Positions 1 to 5,702 of a stretch of 6,662 nucleotides of DNA are shown here, piece after piece (position 1 is the first letter of the stretch; each line of letters begins with the position of its first letter). The DNA is from Mycoplasmatota bacterium (GTDB taxonomy: Bacteria; Bacillota_I; Bacilli_A; Izemoplasmatales; Izemoplasmataceae): assembly GCA_022712785.1 (NCBI GenBank), contig JAFLJX010000025.1, forward strand, positions 1 through 6,662. The letters are read 5' to 3'. Below the pieces are notes generated by a model, which did no database searches, was not told where the DNA came from, and worked only from the letters and a program-made list of their open reading frames with translations. The position numbers and the translations under genes were made by a program.

Positions 1-68
1 GCAGTATAGATAATACTACAATTAAAGAGTTATCCACATTTCTGAGAAGAAATGGTTTTAAACAACTA

Positions 69-100
69 AAAAACGCTGAATTTCAGCGTTTTTGTCTTTT
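69..100. terminator. Bidirectional rho-independent terminator
   Basis: A hairpin with left arm AAACGCTG (71-78), loop AATTT and right arm CAGCGTTT (84-91) is flanked by an A-run at 68-73 and by T-runs at 89-93 and 97-101. Read on the minus strand it lies about 50 bases past the stop codon of the cyclic-di-GMP gene and is followed by six T residues, so it should end that transcript. Read on the plus strand it would end a gene lying before the window. The symmetry suggests it serves two convergent genes. Confidence 0.85.
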
Positions 101-143
101 TAATACAAAAGAAAAGCCGTAAAGCTTAAAATCATTTAAGATT

Positions 144-2537
144 CTATTTCTTTACAGCCCCTTTAATAACTTTGATGAAACTAGTTACTATTTCAGGATC
201 AAATTGAGTTCCTGAACATCTTTTGATTTCCTTGATTGCTTCTTTGTTTGTCATTTGCTTCTTATAGATTCTTCCAGATATCATAACATCGTATGCATCT
301 ATAAGAGAGATAATTCTTGCAAAATAAGGGATTTCTTTACCTTTAAGTCCTTGAGGGTAACCAGATCCATCATACCATTCATGATGATGTAGGATTTCTT
401 TAGATACATGTTGTAATTCACTTATAGATTGAACAATTCTACTACCAATTTCAGGATGAGCTTTAACTCTGTTCCACTCGTTTTCATTTAATGATCCTGG
501 TTTTGTTAGTATTTCTGTATCAATAGATACTAGACCTATATCATGGAGTCTAGCTGCTTGTCTAAGTACATTTAACCCTTCCTTGTTTATTGAAAGTTCA
601 TTGCCCAATTTTTCAGCCAAATCTATTAGGTTTTTAGTATGAGATTTAGTTTCTTCACTTCGATCATATAATCTTTTTTCAAGTGCATACACTAAGCTGT
701 TTCTCATATCTTTACCTTCAAGTAATTTCTCATGATACATTTTCTCTTCTGCAAGTTTGATAATATCATCTATATCTTCATCTTCAGAGATTTTTGTTGC
801 AAGACCAAGTGAAATACTTGGTCTTATTGTTTCGTACATAGATTTATTACATAAGTCTTTTATTCGTTGATAAACCTTAGTTGAATCAGTGTTTGATGTT
901 TGTGGAAGAAGTATTACAAATTCATCTCCACCCCATCTGGCTAGTATGTCTTCTTGTCTAACAGCTTTCTTGAGTATGTTGGCAATTTCTACAAGTAATT
1001 TATCTCCTTCTACATGACTAAATGCATCATTTAGTAGTTTCAGTCCATTTACATCGCCCATAATAATTGTTAAAGGTAATTGTCTACCTGTATCTAATCT
1101 CTCCATATGTTCTTCAAAAGATGATCTGTTATGTAATTTAGTTAAATAATCATGTTGTGAAATATATCTTATTTGATTTTTTCTTTCTTCTTCAATTGTT
1201 TCATCTCTGATTACTAAAATTGCACCACTGTTATTTTCTCCATCTAATTTGATTGGCGATATCGAAAAATCAACAATTGTCTCAGCATCATTATCGTTTC
1301 TTAGGAGAGTATAAGTTATGTCGCTGTTATATATTTTGTTTTCTTCAATACAACTATGAAATAAAGTATGAAATGAAGTTTCTGATTTACTTGAATGAAT
1401 CCTAAAGACATCACAAATTGATTCATTTATAGGTTTCTTAGAAACACCAAGTATATCCATTGCTTTGTCATTTATTAGTGTAATTTTATGATTTATATCA
1501 GTAACTACAATTCCCTCACCAACACTTAAAAGTGTTGCTCTAAGTTTACTGTCAATATCTCTAAACTGACGTTCTTTTTCAAGTTTTTCAGTTATATCTA
1601 GAATTGTTGCTAAAATGTATACTTTCCCATTTATTGACATTGGTCCAGGGTATATATGAACATCAATTTCAACATTGCCTTTTGTAATATGTTTAGACTG
1701 GAAATCAGTTGTATCTCCATTAATTACTTGTCTAATAGTTTCATTTGTCTTATCCTTTGTATTTAAAGAAATATCGAATAGTTTAAGATTCAAAAATTCT
1801 TCCCTAGTATAATTATATGTATCTAGTGCTGATTGATTTACGTCAGCAAATGATCCGTCTACTGGATCAATCAACAATATCATTGCTTGGTTATCTGAAA
1901 ATAATTTCTTATACTGTTTCTCAGAAAATGTTGTTTTTTCATGTTGAAAATATCTGTATCTCTGAATTAGCATAAATTGTGAAATTACAAGACTTCCAAT
2001 TGGAAATACAATAAGTAAAGAAAAAGCAACTACAGATAGAACTTCACCACGTATGTTATTTGGTAATGTTAGAAGTAGAACTATCATAACTATTTGAATA
2101 AAGAATCCAATTAAGTATAATTCAATCCAAGTTATTTTGTATTTATCAAATCGAGTATTCTTAAGTCTAAATTTTCTCCATAATAACCCTAGCGCACCAG
2201 CGATTATAATCCAAAGAACACCAGTTATCACTCCAGGACCGCCTAAATAAATTCTATATAAAATCATTACAATACCACCAATTAATGTTGGTATAAAGCC
2301 TAGGAACATTCCGGAAACACTTATTGCAACAGCTCTTGCATCAAAATATATTCCATCCATTAAATCAAAACGAGAGTACATTATAGAAACACCTATAATA
2401 GCAACTAAAAGACCCATCAAGATTTTGATATAAATTTCTTTTAATTTTGTTTGATTTGGAAAGATAGAATAGATTACTGCTAGACTCATAAGTAACATTG
2501 TATTTGATGTAAAAGCGAGAATTAAATCACTATTCAT
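144..2537 (-). CDS. Membrane-bound 5TM-LytS/PAS/PAS/GGDEF/HD-GYP cyclic-di-GMP synthase-phosphodiesterase
   Basis: The 797-residue protein probably tunes cyclic di-GMP at the membrane. Residues 1-195 form about six hydrophobic segments matching the 5TM LytS/YhcK-type sensor region, with the typical stretch from D66-A-R through G76 and the YRIYLGG turn (94-100). Two PAS domains follow (about 210-316 and 328-448), then a GGDEF domain (about 460-615) with RWGGDEF at 534-540 and an RxxD motif (R527-Q-E-D530) five residues upstream, the spacing of the product-inhibition I-site. The C-terminal HD-GYP domain (about 625-797) keeps H665-D666, H694, the histidines at 717-719, D723-G-S-G-Y-P728 and D747. 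Both catalytic halves therefore look competent, whereas many such fusions have one dead half. The start is supported by AAGGAG seven bases upstream (complement of 2545-2550). It is monocistronic here, transcribed away from tRNA-Cys, and ends in TAG. The sensed signal is unknown. Confidence 0.95.
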   Translation of the reverse strand: MNSDLILAFTSNTMLLMSLAVIYSIFPNQTKLKEIYIKILMGLLVAIIGVSIMYSRFDLMDGIYFDARAVAISVSGMFLGFIPTLIGGIVMILYRIYLGGPGVITGVLWIIIAGALGLLWRKFRLKNTRFDKYKITWIELYLIGFFIQIVMIVLLLTLPNNIRGEVLSVVAFSLLIVFPIGSLVISQFMLIQRYRYFQHEKTTFSEKQYKKLFSDNQAMILLIDPVDGSFADVNQSALDTYNYTREEFLNLKLFDISLNTKDKTNETIRQVINGDTTDFQSKHITKGNVEIDVHIYPGPMSINGKVYILATILDITEKLEKERQFRDIDSKLRATLLSVGEGIVVTDINHKITLINDKAMDILGVSKKPINESICDVFRIHSSKSETSFHTLFHSCIEENKIYNSDITYTLLRNDNDAETIVDFSISPIKLDGENNSGAILVIRDETIEEERKNQIRYISQHDYLTKLHNRSSFEEHMERLDTGRQLPLTIIMGDVNGLKLLNDAFSHVEGDKLLVEIANILKKAVRQEDILARWGGDEFVILLPQTSNTDSTKVYQRIKDLCNKSMYETIRPSISLGLATKISEDEDIDDIIKLAEEKMYHEKLLEGKDMRNSLVYALEKRLYDRSEETKSHTKNLIDLAEKLGNELSINKEGLNVLRQAARLHDIGLVSIDTEILTKPGSLNENEWNRVKAHPEIGSRIVQSISELQHVSKEILHHHEWYDGSGYPQGLKGKEIPYFARIISLIDAYDVMISGRIYKKQMTNKEAIKEIKRCSGTQFDPEIVTSFIKVIKGAVKK

Positions 2538-2565
2538 ATTATCTCTCCTTTCGTCTTACATTAAT

Positions 2566-2571
2566 ATTATA
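2566..2571 (-). promoter_or_regulatory. Probable -10 box of the GGDEF/HD-GYP gene
   Basis: The complement of 2566-2571 reads TATAAT, about 15 bases upstream of the AAGGAG ribosome binding site of the minus-strand gene. No good -35 match lies at 16-18 bases; the best TTGTTT (complement of 2592-2597) is 20 bases away. The -10 is therefore plausible but the promoter is weak or activator-dependent. Confidence 0.45.
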
Positions 2572-2632
2572 CTATATAAAGAAAGCATTAAAAACAAGAA
2601 ATTTTTTTTTAGAAATATCATATCTAAAATGC

Positions 2633-2661
2633 TTGATTTTAAGCATTAATACTATTATAAT
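2633..2661 (+). promoter_or_regulatory. Promoter of tRNA-Cys
   Basis: A -35 box TTGATT (2633-2638) and a perfect -10 box TATAAT (2656-2661) are separated by 17 bases. Transcription would begin near 2668, ten bases before the mature tRNA. A nine-T run (2602-2610) lies upstream and could act as an UP-like element. A 7-bp inverted repeat, AATGCTT (2628-2634) and AAGCATT (2641-2647), overlaps the -35 box, and AAGCATTA also occurs at 2583-2590. Confidence 0.8.
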
Positions 2662-2677
2662 AAGTAAGGAATCAAAT

Positions 2678-2752
2678 GGTCCCGTAGCCAAGTGGCTAAG
2701 GCAATGGACTGCAACTCCGTGATCAGCGGTTCAAATCCGCTCGGGACCTCCA
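2678..2752 (+). tRNA. tRNA-Cys (anticodon GCA)
   Basis: The cloverleaf is complete. The acceptor stem pairs GGTCCCG (2678-2684) with CGGGACC (2742-2748), followed by discriminator T and an encoded CCA (2750-2752). The D-arm contains GCCAAGTGGCTAAGGC. The anticodon stem ATGGA/TCCGT closes the loop CTGCAAC with anticodon GCA. The T-arm is AGCGG/CCGCT around TTCAAAT. It decodes cysteine codons UGU and UGC. No clear terminator follows it. The DNA beyond it looks like an accessory region, so the gene is a likely integration site, although no second copy of its 3' end is visible in the window. Confidence 0.97.
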
Positions 2753-2924
2753 TATTGAAGTAACTGAGTTTATTTGTATATTTGTTTGATATTAGCGTAT
2801 TTATGCCTATTATTGAGTGGATTGACACAAATAAGCTCTTTTTTTGTACTTTGTTTTGGGAATAGAGATGTAGAGTTTTATTGAATTGTAATTTGCATTA
2901 TGTTTGAATCATTTTCGATGTTGA
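2753..2924 (+). other. Non-coding stretch after tRNA-Cys, with a possible orphan promoter
   Basis: No credible gene is visible: all frames are broken or lack starts. The only signal is a perfect TTGACA (2822-2827) followed 17 bases later by TGTACT (2845-2850, four of six matches to TATAAT). It would point into the decayed gene that begins about 75 bases further on, and may be the remnant promoter of that gene or chance. Confidence 0.35.
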
Positions 2925-3632
2925 AATGGTAAGGGATATAGAAATCAAGAGATTAAACGAAAGCACAATACAAAAGGTTTAGCTGCTTTTATTTCTCTTC
3001 TAACTTTTATTTATGAATCATGGGAGTATCTGAAGTTCAATAGTATTGACGGTGTATTATTTTTATTATCAGAATTTATTGAATCAATTGAAAAAGAATC
3101 TAGAGAAATTCTAGATACAAATATTGGGCTTGGATTGCTTCGCAAAGACACATTTGAAAAAGGTTATCTAACATCTGTGTCTATTCGATATCACTATTAC
3201 AATGCAATCAAAAGATGAAAGATTAGAATCTTAGAGGATTTCTATTTGCTTTCAAAAGAGGCAATGAATTATATTGATAGTAAGAATGTACGCAAAGAGA
3301 GCATTCCTGTATACAAAGATGTAATCACTTCTAACAAAAATAAGCAAAGTAATAGTAATAAGATTGTTAAAAGGACAGAAGATTATACTGGGGTTTCTAA
3401 TGATTACTTATATATGATCACAAAGAACCATAATAAAGATGATGTTAGAAAAGCGATTTACTATACTATAAAAAGAATAGAATATAATAAGTGGAAAGAT
3501 GCTGAAGGATATGAAGTATTTAATAAAGAAGCATATCTAGAGGAAGCAATTAGTAATAATATAAATCGTAATGAATCAACACTTGAATTCAAAGATAGGA
3601 TGAGCAAGTTTAAAACAATATTTTTTAAATAA
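2925..3632 (+). pseudogene. Decayed gene of unknown function with in-frame TGA
   Basis: One frame stays open for 97 codons from 2925, meets TGA at 3216-3218, and continues in the same frame for 137 more codons to TAA at 3630-3632. The first part reads like real protein (for example LLSEFIESIEKESREILD and GLLRKDTFEKGYLTSVSIRY) but has no ATG or GTG near its start, and its upstream boundary is another stop (TGA at 2922-2924). In a different frame, an ATG at 2926 opens 18 codons ending at TAG, which could be the original 5' end displaced by a frameshift. TGG codons for Trp occur on both sides of the TGA, so the TGA is most simply a nonsense mutation. The product is helical, lysine-rich and about 235 residues long. 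I do not recognise a family. It may be a relic of a mobile-element gene beside the tRNA. Confidence 0.6.
3246..3632 (+). CDS. Hypothetical 128-residue protein, possible 3' remnant still translated
   Basis: This is the downstream half of the interrupted frame at 2925-3632, listed separately because it could still be made. A TTG codon at 3246 is preceded by AGAGGA about seven bases upstream, an acceptable but not strong ribosome binding site. The protein is basic and Asn/Lys-rich (segments YKDVITSNKNKQSNSNK and DDVRKAIYYTIKRIEYNK), with no signal peptide or membrane segment. No domain is recognised. Because the reading frame extends upstream of the TTG through the same TGA-broken gene, it is more likely the C-terminal part of a broken protein than a free-standing gene. 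Confidence 0.35.
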   Translation: MLSKEAMNYIDSKNVRKESIPVYKDVITSNKNKQSNSNKIVKRTEDYTGVSNDYLYMITKNHNKDDVRKAIYYTIKRIEYNKWKDAEGYEVFNKEAYLEEAISNNINRNESTLEFKDRMSKFKTIFFK

Positions 3633-3643
3633 TAATATGATAT

Positions 3644-3684
3644 TTGTGACAAAACTTCTTAAGCTAGTATAAAAATTGTCACAA
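3644..3684. repeat. 9-bp perfect inverted repeat
   Basis: TTGTGACAA (3644-3652) is repeated as its exact reverse complement TTGTCACAA (3676-3684), separated by 23 bases. It lies 12 bases after the stop of the decayed gene. No T-run follows it, so it is not a typical terminator. It could be an operator or an element scar. Confidence 0.6.
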
Positions 3685-3697
3685 CTATATTTATAAA

Positions 3698-3737
3698 TGC
3701 AACGAAATTTCTATTGCATGATAGAAAAAGCGTTGCA
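3698..3737. repeat. 7-bp inverted repeat
   Basis: TGCAACG (3698-3704) and CGTTGCA (3731-3737) are exact reverse complements 26 bases apart. Alone this would be expected by chance fairly often; it is listed because it sits between two longer inverted repeats. Confidence 0.35.
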
Positions 3738-3757
3738 AAAACTATTTATTATCAATA

Positions 3758-3799
3758 TAGTAAAGTGCAACTAAATATATGAAAAGTCGCACTTTACTA
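3758..3799. repeat. 11-bp perfect inverted repeat, possible hairpin
   Basis: TAGTAAAGTGC (3758-3768) pairs with GCACTTTACTA (3789-3799). After one mismatch the pairing continues for three more base pairs (ACT/AGT), leaving a 12-base loop. No T-run follows on either strand, so a rho-independent terminator is unlikely. A protein-binding palindrome, a structured RNA or a transposon scar are possible. Confidence 0.65.
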
Positions 3800-3830
3800 A
3801 AAATACTTCTTAATGAATTTAATATATTCA

Positions 3831-3877
3831 CACCTTTTGCCAGGGAATAATTTCAATAACTTGCACCTTTTACCGAG
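3831..3877 (+). repeat. Imperfect direct repeat pair, 33-bp period
   Basis: CACCTTTTGCCAGG (3831-3844) and CACCTTTTACCGAG (3864-3877) match at 11 of 14 positions, with starts 33 bases apart, close to three helical turns. They lie upstream of the abiE promoter and could be a paired binding site. With two short copies, chance cannot be excluded. Confidence 0.35.
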
Positions 3878-3902
3878 TAATACAGTAAAAAAATTCCTAA
3901 AG

Positions 3903-3940
3903 TTGAATGATAATACAAAAAAACTTGTTATATCATTCAA
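3903..3940. promoter_or_regulatory. Probable AbiEi operator (10-bp inverted repeat)
   Basis: TTGAATGATA (3903-3912) and TATCATTCAA (3931-3940) are exact reverse complements with an 18-base spacer. The right arm lies between the -35 and -10 boxes of the abiE promoter and the left arm lies upstream of the -35, so a bound protein would block RNA polymerase. AbiEi antitoxins of the known family bind inverted repeats in their own promoter through an N-terminal winged helix and repress it. Assigning this repeat to AbiEi is an inference from position and symmetry. Confidence 0.65.
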
Positions 3941-3953
3941 AAAAAGGTAAAAT
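3925..3953 (+). promoter_or_regulatory. Promoter of the abiE operon
   Basis: The -35 box TTGTTA (3925-3930) and the -10 box TAAAAT (3948-3953) are spaced by exactly 17 bases. Transcription would start around 3960, right at the GAGGAG ribosome binding site (3960-3965), giving a very short leader of about 14 bases before the ATG at 3974. Confidence 0.65.
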
Positions 3954-3973
3954 ATGGTTGAGGAGTGATATCT

Positions 3974-4729
3974 ATGAAATACATGGAGATATTTTCTGAG
4001 AAAAGAGTATTTGATTTTTCCTTTGTAGTTGGAATAACCAATAGTAAAAACTTGGCTCGTGAAACATTGCGAAATTATTTAAAAAAAGGATATATAAAAA
4101 GAGTTAAGAAAAACTTATATGTAACTATGAGTTTCGAAACTACTGGTGTTATACCTAGCAAGTATGAAATAGCATCAAAAATCACAAAAAGTTCTTATGT
4201 GTCTCATCATAGTGCCTTTGATTATTATGGGTATAATAATCAAGTTTATAATGATGTTGTAACTGCAAGTGTAGAACGATTTTATGATTTTACATTTGAA
4301 TATAATGATTATCGGTATAAAAATGTTTCTAATGATAAGTATGTAGATACAATTAATGGAGTACGTGTAAGTACACTACCAAAAACAATAGTAGATTGTA
4401 TAGATGACATAAAATCGTATGACGATATGGAAGAAGTAATATATAATTTATCTGCACTTCCAGTAATAAATGGATTACAGATTATGGAGTACTTACTATT
4501 TGTGAATAAAAAGATTCTCTATAATAAAGTAGGACTAGTATTGTCTCATTTTAATGATGGATTTTTGGTTGATGATTCAATTCTAAATCGAATGAAAAAC
4601 CTTGGCACTAAGAGTGTGAAGTATTTCACAAACGAAAAGCATCGGTTAAACAAGTACTATAAAGAATGGAATCTATATTGTTACAATTTAGACAAACTAA
4701 TAGTGGAGGATGAGGATGATAAGTTATAA
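3974..4729 (+). CDS. abiEi: Type IV toxin-antitoxin system antitoxin, AbiEi family
   Basis: The 251-residue protein is the predicted antitoxin and autorepressor of the AbiE pair. Residues about 8-52 form a winged-helix DNA-binding domain of the kind opening AbiEi proteins (LARETLRNYLKKGYIKRVKK, then the wing NLYVT). The C-terminal part carries the usual AbiEi pattern, including YVSHHSAFDYYG (75-86), an NGVRVSTLPKTIVDCI stretch (128-143) and a helical end. The ATG at 3974 is chosen over an in-frame GTG at 3965 because GAGGAG (3960-3965) is eight bases before the ATG but overlaps the GTG. The tail is acidic (EDEDDK) because those codons also contain the ribosome binding site and start of the toxin gene, which overlaps by 14 bases. 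In known AbiE systems the antitoxin does not bind the toxin but counters its effect. It may also repress from the inverted repeat at 3903-3940. Confidence 0.88.
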   Translation: MKYMEIFSEKRVFDFSFVVGITNSKNLARETLRNYLKKGYIKRVKKNLYVTMSFETTGVIPSKYEIASKITKSSYVSHHSAFDYYGYNNQVYNDVVTASVERFYDFTFEYNDYRYKNVSNDKYVDTINGVRVSTLPKTIVDCIDDIKSYDDMEEVIYNLSALPVINGLQIMEYLLFVNKKILYNKVGLVLSHFNDGFLVDDSILNRMKNLGTKSVKYFTNEKHRLNKYYKEWNLYCYNLDKLIVEDEDDKL

Positions 4730-5672
4730 CTTAAGAGACTTAACCATAGTTGCAAAATTAAATAAATTTAATAGGGATACTTTAGAAAAAGTATTTAGAT
4801 TATCTGAATTACTAAAATTATTCAATGAGAATGAAGAACTTATAGAAAAATATATTCTAAAGGGTGGGACGGCAATTAACTTATGCTTATTTGATTTTCC
4901 GAGACTATCAGTTGATATTGATATGAATTTTAATTCTAATTGCTCTAAAGAAGAAATGTTAGAGATGAGAGAACTACACAGAAAACTCATTAATGCCTTT
5001 GTTACTCAGGACGGATATACTATTGATCCAAAATCAAGATTTACTTTTACACTTGATTCATATCTTTTAAAGTATACAAATGCAGCAGGTACTAGAGATA
5101 ACATAAAGATTGAACTGAACTATTCAAACCGTATTCAGATTCTTGAATCCGTGAATTATAAAATAAACTCAAAATTAGTAGATAATGAATCTATTTTAGC
5201 GCTTAATAAAGTTGAACTTTATGGAAGTAAGATAGCTGCATTAATAGGAAGAACTACTGCAAGAGATGTATTCGATGTATTTCAACTTATAAATAATAGT
5301 ATTATTCTAGATAATGAGTTAGATATGCTTAAAAAATGCAGTATATTTTACCTTTTAACGTCAAATGAATTTCAGCCATTAGATCAACTATTGGATATTT
5401 TCAAGATGAATATGGAAAACATCTCATTTAGTGTTATAAGACGTAATCTTATTCCGATGTTACATGTTGGTGAAAGAATTGATCTTGATCCTTTTAAACA
5501 AACAGTAAGCCAATTTATTGAAATATTATTTGAGTTAACTGAAGCTGAACAAAAATACATAGATTCCTTTAATAATGGTGAATATAAACCTGAACTATTA
5601 TTTGAAAAAGAAATAGCAGATAGAATAAAAGAACATCCTATGGCTTTGTGGAAGATGATGAATCACAAATAA
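4716..5672 (+). CDS. abiEii: Type IV toxin-antitoxin system toxin, AbiEii nucleotidyltransferase
   Basis: The 318-residue protein is the predicted toxin, a DNA-polymerase-beta-like nucleotidyltransferase. Motif I is clear: L48-K-G-G-T52 followed by S65-V-D-I-D69, giving the glycine pair and the metal-binding aspartates D67 and D69. Later, KIELNYS (131-137) and the conserved stretch around K172 and R183-D184-V-F-D187 match the AbiEii/DUF1814 pattern. The family is bacteriostatic and uses nucleotide triphosphates; characterised relatives (MenT) modify tRNA 3' ends, but the target here is unknown. I place the start at ATG 4716 rather than 4710, because GGAGG (4705-4709) abuts the 4710 ATG but is six bases from 4716. 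The overlap with abiEi implies translational coupling. All recognisable motifs are intact, so the toxin should be active and need its antitoxin. Confidence 0.88.
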   Translation: MISYNLRDLTIVAKLNKFNRDTLEKVFRLSELLKLFNENEELIEKYILKGGTAINLCLFDFPRLSVDIDMNFNSNCSKEEMLEMRELHRKLINAFVTQDGYTIDPKSRFTFTLDSYLLKYTNAAGTRDNIKIELNYSNRIQILESVNYKINSKLVDNESILALNKVELYGSKIAALIGRTTARDVFDVFQLINNSIILDNELDMLKKCSIFYLLTSNEFQPLDQLLDIFKMNMENISFSVIRRNLIPMLHVGERIDLDPFKQTVSQFIEILFELTEAEQKYIDSFNNGEYKPELLFEKEIADRIKEHPMALWKMMNHK

Positions 5673-5675
5673 TAA

Positions 5676-5684
5676 TGATATAAT
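5676..5684 (+). promoter_or_regulatory. Possible extended -10 promoter of the SEFIR gene
   Basis: TGATATAAT (5676-5684) is a perfect extended -10 element (TGnTATAAT), just after the abiEii stop and seven bases before GGAGG at 5691. No good -35 is present, which extended -10 promoters can tolerate. The distance from -10 to ribosome binding site is the same as at abiE, so the leader would again be very short. Confidence 0.45.
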
Positions 5685-5690
5685 GATTGT

Positions 5691-5695
5691 GGAGG
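5691..5695 (+). promoter_or_regulatory. Strong ribosome binding site fixing the SEFIR gene start
   Basis: GGAGG ends seven bases before the ATG at 5703, in GTGGAGGTG. It supports 5703 as the true start and shows that the open frame reaching the window end is a real gene. Confidence 0.85.
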
Positions 5696-5702
5696 TGTAC
5701 AT

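Noticed and set aside
30..38. Perfect DnaA-box match TTATCCACA.
   Set aside because: It is a single copy with no second box, no dnaA gene and no AT-rich unwinding repeat nearby; one 9-base match is weak evidence for an origin.
3..122. Open plus-strand frame of 39 codons from the window start to TAA at 120-122, possibly the end of an upstream gene.
   Set aside because: It reads straight through the hairpin terminator at 69-100, and 39 open codons in one of three frames is not improbable. No family is recognisable.
2725..2752. Search for a second copy of the tRNA-Cys 3' end as an att repeat.
   Set aside because: I saw no matching repeat elsewhere in the window, so no attachment-site feature is annotated.
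2768..2884. Hydrophobic 38-codon plus-strand frame resembling a membrane mini-toxin.
   Set aside because: There is no ATG/GTG start and no ribosome binding site; T-rich DNA gives Leu/Phe/Ile-rich frames by composition alone.
3216..3218. TGA read as tryptophan, implying a gene imported from a Mycoplasma-code host.
   Set aside because: TGG is used for Trp on both sides within the same frame and in every neighbour, and no other gene here contains an in-frame TGA.
3461..3652. Minus-strand frame of 63 codons.
   Set aside because: It is antisense to the lysine-rich plus-strand frame, has a low-complexity Ser/Leu/Ile product, and its start lies in non-coding DNA with no ribosome binding site.
3633..3964. 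CRISPR array or insertion-sequence ends in the palindrome-rich gap.
   Set aside because: The repeats differ from one another in sequence and spacing, and no transposase or regular repeat-spacer unit is present.
4724..4990. Minus-strand frame of 88 codons.
   Set aside because: It is a shadow of abiEii, whose motif I (KGGT...DID) lies in the same bases on the other strand.
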